Shown here piece by piece: positions 6,639 through 12,523 of a stretch of 17,640 nt of DNA. Origin of the DNA: Sterolibacterium sp964437515 (GTDB lineage: Bacteria > Pseudomonadota > Gammaproteobacteria > Burkholderiales > Rhodocyclaceae); contig CAYTHB010000058.1 in NCBI GenBank assembly GCA_964437515.1, positions 1 through 17,640 on the forward strand, written 5' to 3'. Position 1 is the stretch's first letter. The number at the start of each line of letters is the position of its first letter. The translations under genes and the position numbers were made by a program. The notes beneath the pieces are model-generated. The model did no database searches. It was not told where the DNA came from and worked only from the letters and a program-made list of their open reading frames with translations.

Positions 6639-7579
6639 GACATATCTTCAACCTGCGGGTTTTCCAGGCTTTGCATGCGGTAGCAGCCGAGTCCAAAGGT
6701 GGTTTTGCCACCCAGACCAAGAACACTGCCCAGACTGAGCCAGGGCAGGAAGGGCGACAAGTCGCCTCGATATTGCAAGGTGCCGAGCAGTCCGCCAAAC
6801 AACATTTCGCTTTTTTGGCGCGCGGAATAGCGTGTCCAATCCTGCCAATGAACTTGTGTTGACAGGCAGCGGATGCTGGCGGCAATTTCATTCATGGTTT
6901 GTCTTTGCCGGGTTTCAATAACCGGGCTTCCTGCCGCCAGCGCGATACGTGCATAAAGCCGCCGCCAGAGGACGGAAAAATCGGGTGCTTGCCCTAGCAG
7001 GTGTCCTTCATGCTTGAGACGCAGCGGTGTTTCCAGATTGATCTGGACACTTTCAACGGGGGTGGAGCATGGCCTTAGCCAGTCGCTGGCCATCCCGCTG
7101 ACGTGTAATTGATTCGGTGTCATCCAGGTAGGGGCGGCTAGCTTGAATGGCTCGGGTTCCTCAGGTCGAATGTGGCTTGCTCCAAGCAAAGCAAAGCGTC
7201 CTCTTTCACGTCCTAGACCAAGTTTTCCGAGTAGTTCCAGTGCTTGAATGCAGGCGGCATGGTGCGCAATGGCGGTGCCAAACAAGCGGAGTTCAAATTC
7301 GAATGTGTCTCCCGCACCATATTTGTGCGAATCGGCAGGGGCAACGGCAATCGGTGGTACCAGCATGTAAGGCACAAACAGGCTGTCTTCTCGGTCATTG
7401 CCAAACAGGTCATTCCAGGCTGCCTGTGAGACGCGTCGTAAAGCCAGACCAAATCCGCCACGCAGAACGCCTCCGGCATAGTCTGGCAGGGATAGCCCAA
7501 ACGATCCCGCTTTGAAGCGTATGCGTTCCACGGGGAAGTCTGGAAATTCGATGGGGATTTGCAGGGCTGGATTGTTCAT
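6635..7579 (-). CDS. cas6: Cas6-family CRISPR RAMP endoribonuclease, orphan
   Basis: 314 aa from the ATG at 7579 (an in-frame TTG at 7621 would add 14 residues, but it abuts the -10 of a candidate promoter). The N-terminus has LPDYAGGVLRGGFGLALRR, the first RAMP strand with the L-x-G-x-x-x-R-G-x-x-G pattern of the PF10040 Cas6 group. The C-terminus has MLFGGLLGTLQYRGDLSPFL and then GLGGKTTFGLGCYRM, the Gly-rich loop G-x-G-K-x-T-x-F-G-L-G that contacts crRNA repeat RNA. Family enzymes cut pre-crRNA within repeats to make guide RNAs. The cysteine cluster often seen after the first RAMP motif in this group is missing here. No CRISPR array or other cas gene lies in the window, so it may act on a distant array or have another RNA target. 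It probably heads a two-gene unit with the 57-aa basic protein. Confidence 0.8.
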   Translation of the reverse strand: MNNPALQIPIEFPDFPVERIRFKAGSFGLSLPDYAGGVLRGGFGLALRRVSQAAWNDLFGNDREDSLFVPYMLVPPIAVAPADSHKYGAGDTFEFELRLFGTAIAHHAACIQALELLGKLGLGRERGRFALLGASHIRPEEPEPFKLAAPTWMTPNQLHVSGMASDWLRPCSTPVESVQINLETPLRLKHEGHLLGQAPDFSVLWRRLYARIALAAGSPVIETRQRQTMNEIAASIRCLSTQVHWQDWTRYSARQKSEMLFGGLLGTLQYRGDLSPFLPWLSLGSVLGLGGKTTFGLGCYRMQSLENPQVEDMS

Positions 7580-7622
7580 GAGAGTTCGGGCAATGAAGTG
7601 GGCAACAGGCAGTTTTATCAAA

Positions 7623-7651
7623 AAATAGTCGCTGCCAAGTTTATGTTCAAC
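7623..7651 (-). promoter_or_regulatory. Candidate sigma-70 promoter for cas6
   Basis: On the minus strand TTGAAC (7651-7646), a 17-base spacer, then TATTTT (7628-7623). Each hexamer matches consensus at 4 of 6 positions. Initiation near 7616 would give a leader of about 37 bases before the ATG at 7579 and would make the TTG at 7621 an unlikely start. Confidence 0.35.
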
Positions 7652-7687
7652 ACATTTTTACGCATACACAAACAAAAAATACAGACG

Positions 7688-7716
7688 AAAAAAAACCCGG
7701 CGCAGCGCACCGGGTT
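7688..7716 (-). terminator. Intrinsic terminator of the phasin gene
   Basis: On the minus strand AACCCGG (7716-7710) pairs with CCGGGTT (7700-7694) and the stem is followed directly by a run of T residues to about 7688. The GC-rich stem plus T-tract is a textbook rho-independent terminator. It lies about 48 bases past the phasin stop codon and insulates the cas6 unit. A second small hairpin, CCAGCC/GGCTGG (7721-7738), precedes it. Confidence 0.88.
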
Positions 7717-7763
7717 GAAACCAGCCAAATACGGCTGGAGGAGGAGACGTTACACCAGCTTGA

Positions 7764-8333
7764 TTAGGCAGCCTTCTTGCTCTTGGCAGCGGTCGAAGCC
7801 GTGCTCACGGCCTTGACGGTGGCGTTGGTGGCAGCAGCGACGTTGGCTTCGGTAATTTCAGCAACTTGCTTGGCAGCCTTGCTGATGCTGTCGTAAGCGG
7901 AGTTGGCGGCGGCGATGGCCGACTTCACAGCAGCGACAGCGACATCGGAACCGGCGGGGGCGTTCTTGGCAGCCTTGTCCAGCGCGGTGGTCACGGTCTT
8001 GTTGGCTTCAGCGAATTGGGCTTCAACGACCTTGGAGATTTCTTCTTGGGTCTGAGCGGTGATTTCATACACGCTACGCGAGTAGGCCAGAGCCTTTTCA
8101 ACGCTCGGCTGAGCCAGCGCGGCTTGCAGGGCAACCAGTTCCTGAATGTCCTTGGCACCCAGCAGTGCCTTGGTGTTGGACACGCTGTCTTCCAGCAGGG
8201 TGCGAGCGGTGTTCAGGTTCAGCGCGGCGAAACGCTCGGCGCTGGCGAAAACGGTGTTGGCCAGATTCAGCATGGCTTCCACATTGGCCTTGTTAGCGGT
8301 GGTGAATTGTTCGGGGATATTGACGTTCAGCAT
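7764..8333 (-). CDS. phaP: Phasin, PHA granule-associated protein
   Basis: 189 aa, Ala-rich, almost entirely helical, with no signal peptide, and a Lys/Ala-rich tail ending STAAKSKKAA. The N-terminus MLNVNIPEQFTTANKANVEA and the long amphipathic helices (for example LNLNTARTLLEDSVSNTKAL) match the phasin_2 family of betaproteobacteria, which usually run 180-195 aa. Phasins coat polyhydroxyalkanoate granules in the cytoplasm and control granule number and size (family knowledge). The Shine-Dalgarno AGGAGA sits 6 bases before the ATG. The gene stands alone, with its own strong promoter (8468-8495), candidate PhaR-type boxes and a terminator. No phaC, phaA or phaB is in the window. Confidence 0.9.
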   Translation of the reverse strand: MLNVNIPEQFTTANKANVEAMLNLANTVFASAERFAALNLNTARTLLEDSVSNTKALLGAKDIQELVALQAALAQPSVEKALAYSRSVYEITAQTQEEISKVVEAQFAEANKTVTTALDKAAKNAPAGSDVAVAAVKSAIAAANSAYDSISKAAKQVAEITEANVAAATNATVKAVSTASTAAKSKKAA

Positions 8334-8434
8334 GGTGTTCTCCTGAGATGAGTTTGGATGAAATGATGAAAGTTAAAAACGGGGTACTGCAAGTACGAAA
8401 AATTCGGACTAAAAATTCAAGGCTAGGCAACTGA

Positions 8435-8448
8435 AACAAAATTTTGTT
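8435..8448. repeat. Perfect 14-bp palindrome in the phasin leader
   Basis: AACAAAATTTTGTT reads the same on both strands. It directly abuts the first GCACTGCAC box (8449-8457) and lies just downstream of the expected transcription start. It could be an operator half or an extension of the box; its AT-rich nature allows chance. Confidence 0.4.
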
Positions 8449-8457
8449 GCACTGCAC
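8449..8457. promoter_or_regulatory. Candidate PhaR-type operator box 1
   Basis: GCACTGCAC, repeated exactly at 8507-8515. It lies at or just after the predicted transcription start of the phasin promoter, where a bound repressor would block initiation. TGC-rich sequences of this kind are known binding sites for the PhaR repressor upstream of phasin genes; assignment to PhaR is inference. Confidence 0.5.
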
Positions 8458-8467
8458 TACAGGAGCC

Positions 8468-8495
8468 ATTATAGAGTGGCAAACAGGCATGTCAA
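8468..8495 (-). promoter_or_regulatory. Near-consensus sigma-70 promoter of the phasin gene
   Basis: On the minus strand a perfect -35 TTGACA (8495-8490), a 16-base spacer and a perfect -10 TATAAT (8473-8468). Initiation is expected near 8461, giving a leader of about 128 bases. Such a strong promoter suits an abundant granule protein that is held off by a repressor when no PHA is present. Confidence 0.85.
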
Positions 8496-8506
8496 GTATT
8501 TTTTGC

Positions 8507-8515
8507 GCACTGCAC
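8507..8515. promoter_or_regulatory. Candidate PhaR-type operator box 2
   Basis: Second exact copy of GCACTGCAC, 58 bases from the first and about 12 bases upstream of the -35. The two boxes bracket the promoter on either side. Confidence 0.5.
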
Positions 8516-8661
8516 AAAAATATTTTGCGATGGGTTCAAAGTGAAACGTTGTTGTTTTTATTGTGCTTTTTGTTTTTGTGCATTTTTGATGACGAATTTT
8601 GTGGCGCAACGCAATAATTCAGAAGGCGTTATTGCGTGGCAGAAAAATCCTGAAAATTATG

Positions 8662-8700
8662 GCGGTGCATCATGGCGAAACCATGATGCTGCGATACCGC
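8662..8700 (-). terminator. Strong hairpin after the enoyl-CoA hydratase gene
   Basis: GCATCATGG (8667-8675) pairs perfectly with CCATGATGC (8681-8689) around a 5-base loop. An outer GCGGT (8662-8666) pairs with ACCGC (8696-8700), leaving a 6-base bulge. It starts about 27 bases past the stop codon of the minus-strand gene. There is no clean T-run, so it could be a weak terminator, a 3' end stabiliser or a protein-binding palindrome. Confidence 0.5.
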
Positions 8701-8726
8701 AGGGAGCGGCAGGTGCCTCGATTGAT

Positions 8727-9503
8727 TTAGCGATTCTTGAACCGGGGTTCGCGCTTTTCGATGAAGGCAGCCATGCCTTCTTTTTGATCTTCCATGGCAA
8801 AGGTTGCATGGAAGTTGCGACGTTCAAACAGCAAGCCTTCCTGCAAACCGGACTCATACGCGCTATTGATCAGTTCCTTGATCATCATGGTGACGGGCAG
8901 GGAAAAGGTGGCGATTTTTTCGGCACTGGCGAGGGCTTCGTCGAGTAGTTTATCTGCGGGGACGATGCGTGCGACCAGTCCTGCCCGTTCGGCTTCGGCG
9001 GCATCCATGAAGCGGCCGGTGAGGCAGAGTTCCATGGCTTTGGCCTTGCCGATGGCGCGTGGCATGCGTTGCGTTCCTCCTGAGCCTGGCAACACACCCA
9101 GTTTGACTTCGGGCTGGCCGAACTGGGCGTTATCGGCGGCGAGAATGAAGTCACACATCATGGCCAGTTCGCAGCCGCCCCCCAGCGCATAGCCTGCGAC
9201 AGCGGCAATCATGGGCTTGCGAAAGCGCGGCACGCGATCCCAGTTGGTACTGATGTAGTTGGCTTTGTAGACATCCATGAAGCTGTAATCCTTCATGGCG
9301 CCAATATCGGCACCCGCCGCAAAGGCTTTTTCAGAGCCGGTGATGACGATACAACCAATGTTTTCGTTGGTCTCGAAGGTATCCAATGCATGACCCAGTT
9401 CGTCGATCAGGGCATCGTTAAGCGCGTTCAATGCCTTGGGGCGGTTGAGCGTGATGAGACCGACCTTGTTACGGGTTTCAACGATGATGTTTTCGTAGTT
9501 CAT
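8727..9503 (-). CDS. Enoyl-CoA hydratase/isomerase (crotonase family)
   Basis: 258 aa, the standard length for a monofunctional crotonase. It has AGADIGAMKD (CoA/oxyanion loop), YALGGGCELAMMCD with the first catalytic Glu, and FGQPEVKLGVLPGSGGTQRM with the second Glu and the oxyanion Gly segment, followed by AAEAERAGLV and the C-terminal REPRFKNR. Both glutamates that add water to trans-2-enoyl-CoA are present, so it should be active in beta-oxidation or related acyl-CoA breakdown in the cytoplasm. It resembles PaaF/FadB-type short hydratases, but the exact substrate is not readable. The start lies 48 bases after the lptA stop on the same strand with no visible terminator between, so it may be read through from the LPS genes. 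The Shine-Dalgarno is weak. Confidence 0.92.
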   Translation of the reverse strand: MNYENIIVETRNKVGLITLNRPKALNALNDALIDELGHALDTFETNENIGCIVITGSEKAFAAGADIGAMKDYSFMDVYKANYISTNWDRVPRFRKPMIAAVAGYALGGGCELAMMCDFILAADNAQFGQPEVKLGVLPGSGGTQRMPRAIGKAKAMELCLTGRFMDAAEAERAGLVARIVPADKLLDEALASAEKIATFSLPVTMMIKELINSAYESGLQEGLLFERRNFHATFAMEDQKEGMAAFIEKREPRFKNR

Positions 9504-9551
9504 GGCAGGACTTTCGAGCGTCGTGGAAATGTTTGCAGTTTTTACGGATTC

Positions 9552-10106
9552 TTAGGGCGTCGGGGCAGTGGTACGTGGTTTGGGCTGGATGATGACCCGC
9601 ACGCGGCTGTTCTTACCGGTATTGTTGGCATTGTTGGCCACGGTGCCATTCGGGCCGCTAGTCACGAGATAATTTTCGGTGTTGCCGTTATAGAGGATGT
9701 ATTGCCCTCGGACTTCGTCATTGCCACTTTTAATGTAGGCTCGCTGGAAGAATTCTGTTTTTTCCGCGTGGGCATCGTGGACGATACGTTCAGCTTCGCC
9801 ATCGATATATTCATTCGTACCCTCGCGTTTTTGCCGGAACCGTGCCAGTCCGCCCGGACCGCCCGTTGCCGTTCCCCTTTGAAAGCCTTCGGCATCCTGT
9901 GTGACGACCAGCTTGTTGCAGCGGATGGTGAGCGTGCCTTGAATCAGCACGACATTACCTTCCAAGGTATGTATTTTTTTGGCGTCATCGACGGTAATCC
10001 GGTCGGATTCGAGCTGGACAGGCTTGTCACGGTCGGCTTTTTCGGCGTGCGCCACACTTGCGAGCAAAGAGGCGCAAACCAATAAGAAAATATGTGTCGT
10101 CTTCAT
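9552..10106 (-). CDS. lptA: LPS transport periplasmic protein LptA
   Basis: 184 aa from the ATG at 10106, with signal peptide MKTTHIFLLVCASLLASVAH ending A/EKAD. The mature protein has the OstA-type repeats QLESDRITVDDAKKIHTLEG and VVLIQGTLTIRCNKLVV, then a further strand set (NDEVRGQYILYNGNTENYLV). LptA forms the periplasmic beta-jellyroll bridge that carries LPS from LptC to LptD at the outer membrane (family knowledge). The ATG is 15 bases after the lptC stop; a TTG at 10118 is also in frame but would spoil the signal peptide start. The C-terminal tail is Pro/Thr-rich. lptB, usually the next gene, is missing here. Confidence 0.93.
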   Translation of the reverse strand: MKTTHIFLLVCASLLASVAHAEKADRDKPVQLESDRITVDDAKKIHTLEGNVVLIQGTLTIRCNKLVVTQDAEGFQRGTATGGPGGLARFRQKREGTNEYIDGEAERIVHDAHAEKTEFFQRAYIKSGNDEVRGQYILYNGNTENYLVTSGPNGTVANNANNTGKNSRVRVIIQPKPRTTAPTP

Positions 10107-10121
10107 GGATAGTGCCAATAT

Positions 10122-10697
10122 TTATGGATGGTGAGGGCGTTGCAACAGACCTCGTACATGTCCCAGCAAGGTGAACGTTTGCGTGTGGTTATTGGCTTCA
10201 AGACCGTTTCCCTGTAGCGTGCTGAGGCCATCGAAAATGGTCACCGGGGTCTGGGTTCGGGCGATTTCATCATCTGGAAAGACACGAAGCTCGGTTGTCT
10301 TGAGCAGTAACTCGGCATGATGCTGATCTGCTTCACGCTTCATGCGCACATCACCCATGAGCCGGACTTCCTTGCCGTCCTTGCTGATCCAGGCGCGTTC
10401 GGCATTGATATGCAGGGGAAGTTTTTGCCCGTAATAAATGAGCGACGGAGTGCTGACTTCGGTTGTGTCGTCGTCAGGATAGTGGGTCATGATCTGTGCA
10501 GAGAGTTGATGTTGCAGCTGGCCATCGAGGCTGAAGCGTTGGGTCGTGAAATCTTGAACGATAAAGTCGGGGTCATGACGATTCTTTCCGTTGCGACTGA
10601 CTTCATCGATCTGGCTTGCGCGATCCAGCCAGAACGTTCCACCGGCCAGCAGAGCCAGTAGCAAGAGGGGAAAGAATGGCGCTGCCTGGATTCTCAC
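10122..10697 (-). CDS. lptC: LPS export protein LptC
   Basis: 191 aa. One N-terminal membrane anchor (FFPLLLLALLAGGTFWL, residues 8-24) is followed by a periplasmic beta-jellyroll domain containing PDFIVQDFTTQRFSLDGQLQ and VRLMGDVRMKREADQHHAEL. LptC sits in the LptBFG inner-membrane complex and passes LPS to LptA. The start codon is GTG at 10697, overlapping the kdsC stop as GTGA, so translation is probably coupled. Its size and order between kdsC and lptA are normal for proteobacteria. Confidence 0.92.
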   Translation of the reverse strand: MRIQAAPFFPLLLLALLAGGTFWLDRASQIDEVSRNGKNRHDPDFIVQDFTTQRFSLDGQLQHQLSAQIMTHYPDDDTTEVSTPSLIYYGQKLPLHINAERAWISKDGKEVRLMGDVRMKREADQHHAELLLKTTELRVFPDDEIARTQTPVTIFDGLSTLQGNGLEANNHTQTFTLLGHVRGLLQRPHHP

Positions 10698-11248
10698 AAT
10701 CTTGATCCGGGGGCGGGTATGTCGGTCAAGTAAGGTGCCAGGGCGGTGTCCAGCTTGCCTTGTGCGGCGAGGATCAATTCACAGACTTCGCGCACCGCAC
10801 CGCGCCCCCCTTCAGATTGGGTGACATGATCGACATGACGCTGCACCAGTGCGTGACCATTGGGCACGCTGGCGGAAAAGCCACAGGCGCGCAGAACAGG
10901 CAGATCGACGATGTCGTCCCCCATATAGCCCGCTTCGGCAAAGCTTAATCCACGCGCCTCCAGCAGGTTTTGCATGGCGCGACGCTTGTCTTCGACGCCT
11001 TGTAACAGAAGTTCGATACCCAGATTGGCGGCACGCAGTTCAACGGCGCGTGAACGACGCCCTGTGATGATGGCGAGTGTGATACCGCTTTCAGCCAGCA
11101 TTTTCAGGCCGTGGCCATCCAGCGTATTGAAGCCTTTCATTTCGTCGCCCTGAGCAGAAAACCAGAGCGTGCCGTCGGTGAGTACGCCATCGACATCGAA
11201 TCCCATCAGGCGTAGGCCACGCGCTTTGTTCATTGCAGAAGTGCTCAT
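10694..11248 (-). CDS. kdsC: 3-deoxy-D-manno-octulosonate 8-phosphate phosphatase KdsC
   Basis: 184 aa HAD-superfamily enzyme without a cap domain. Motif I is FDVDGVLTDG (Asp18 nucleophile and Asp20), motif II is the Thr of AIITGRRS, and motif IV is GYMGDDIVDLPVL. It also has NTLDGHGLKML, typical of KdsC. It hydrolyses Kdo-8-phosphate to Kdo, a step in LPS inner-core synthesis, in the cytoplasm as a tetramer (family knowledge). It begins 2 bases after the kdsD stop codon and overlaps lptC by 4 bases, so all are one operon. A second in-frame ATG at codon 6 is possible. Confidence 0.95.
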   Translation of the reverse strand: MSTSAMNKARGLRLMGFDVDGVLTDGTLWFSAQGDEMKGFNTLDGHGLKMLAESGITLAIITGRRSRAVELRAANLGIELLLQGVEDKRRAMQNLLEARGLSFAEAGYMGDDIVDLPVLRACGFSASVPNGHALVQRHVDHVTQSEGGRGAVREVCELILAAQGKLDTALAPYLTDIPAPGSRL

Positions 11249-11250
11249 GG

Positions 11251-12276
11251 TTAAACCACCTTGGCGCGAAAGAGATCGTGCATGGTGAGTGCGCCCATGA
11301 GCTGGCCTTCATCATCGAGCACCAGTAATTGGGTAATTTTGTGGGTTTCCATGATTTGTACGGCTTCGACGGCCAGTTTTTGTGGGGCGATGGTACGAGG
11401 CTGATGCGTCATGACCGATCCTACCGAGGTTGATCGGAGATCGCCCAGTTTTTGCAGGGCGCGACGTAAGTCGCCGTCGGTGAATATGCCGCACAAACGA
11501 TTTTTGCCATCGAGTACCGCCACCATGCCCATGCCACCACTGGAACTGGCGCTCAGTGCATCAATGACGGAAGCCGTGTCTGTGATTTGTGGAACCGCAC
11601 TGGCAGGACGCATGACGTCACTGACATGGGTTAGCAGCCGTCGCCCGAGTGCGCCACCGGGGTGCGATCGGGCAAAATCAGCCGCGCCAAAACCACGTGC
11701 ATCGAGTAGAGCCACGGCCAGTGCATCCCCCAGCGCCAGTGCGGCGGTGGTGCTGGCGGTGGGTGCCAGATTGAGTGGGCAGGCTTCTTCGGCAACCCCC
11801 GCATCGAGATGAATGTCGGCTTCGCGTGCGAGAGTGGATTCCGGATTGCCGGTCATGGCAATCAGTCGTCCTCCTTGCCGCTTGATAAGTGGAACGATGG
11901 TCAGAAGTTCATCGCTTTCTCCGGAATTGGAAATGGCGATGAGCACATCGTTCTGGGTAATCATGCCCAAATCACCATGCACCGCTTCGGCGGCATGGAC
12001 AAAGTAGGCGGGCGTGCCCGTGCTGGCAAGGGTTGCTGCGATTTTTCGACCGATATGACCGGATTTGCCCAGGCCACTCACAATGATTCGTCCCTGACAA
12101 TCGAGGATCAGGCGAATGGCGCGCAGGAAATCTGTTCCCAGCCGCTGTTGCAGGGCGATGATGGCATCGGCTTCGATTTGCAGGACGCGCCGCGCCATTT
12201 CAATCGGGCGAGGATTGGAATGCGTTGGATCGGTATGCGATGCGTGGAACGTATCAGATACGTCGGATGGGCTCAT
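11251..12276 (-). CDS. kdsD: Arabinose-5-phosphate isomerase KdsD (KpsF/GutQ family)
   Basis: 341 aa from the ATG at 12276, close to the roughly 320-340 aa usual for the family. The SIS domain has GLGKSGHIGRK (Lys71), AISNSGESDE (Glu120), EEACPLNLAPTASTT (Glu164) and ARSHPGGALGRRLL (His205), matching the four catalytic positions known for the E. coli enzyme. Two CBS domains follow from about residue 215 (VSDVMRP..., CGIFTDGDLRRAL, VMTHQPR..., MGALTMHDLFRAKVV). It converts ribulose-5-phosphate to arabinose-5-phosphate, the first committed step to Kdo. The frame stays open upstream to a GTG at 12396, but the additional Pro/Thr-rich residues look like untranslated leader. It heads the kdsD-kdsC-lptC-lptA cluster and is divergent from the antiporter gene. 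Confidence 0.95.
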   Translation of the reverse strand: MSPSDVSDTFHASHTDPTHSNPRPIEMARRVLQIEADAIIALQQRLGTDFLRAIRLILDCQGRIIVSGLGKSGHIGRKIAATLASTGTPAYFVHAAEAVHGDLGMITQNDVLIAISNSGESDELLTIVPLIKRQGGRLIAMTGNPESTLAREADIHLDAGVAEEACPLNLAPTASTTAALALGDALAVALLDARGFGAADFARSHPGGALGRRLLTHVSDVMRPASAVPQITDTASVIDALSASSSGGMGMVAVLDGKNRLCGIFTDGDLRRALQKLGDLRSTSVGSVMTHQPRTIAPQKLAVEAVQIMETHKITQLLVLDDEGQLMGALTMHDLFRAKVV

Positions 12277-12523
12277 GAGGATTGTTGATGAAATGCCAAA
12301 ATCAGAGTCGCAGTCTTGGATCGAAGCTGCGAGTGTAGTGCGCAAATTCGTCTCCACCTTCGAAGGAGGCGTGGGTGGAGTGGGGTGATGGAGCACACTT
12401 ATTTCATTCGCTGTGGGTGGATAGGGTGATTGAAATGGTGATCATGTGCGTTAGAGTATTGGAATATGAAATTATAACAAACCGAATCGCGGCTTCTGGA
12501 CGCGACTGACCGCACATCGATTT

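Noticed and set aside
6380..8500. Searched by eye for a CRISPR array near cas6.
   Set aside because: No regularly spaced 25-40 base repeat is visible; repeats here are single hairpins or the two 9-bp phasin boxes.
9390..10085. 231-codon plus-strand ORF across lptA and the hydratase start.
   Set aside because: It runs antisense to two recognisable genes and their junction.
12277..12396. Longer kdsD start (GTG at 12396).
   Set aside because: The added 40 residues are Pro/Thr-rich and absent from the family; the ATG at 12276 gives a normal length.
12473..12478. TATAAC as a -10 for the antiporter gene.
   Set aside because: The only -35 at fitting distance (TTAGAG) is poor, so no promoter is claimed.
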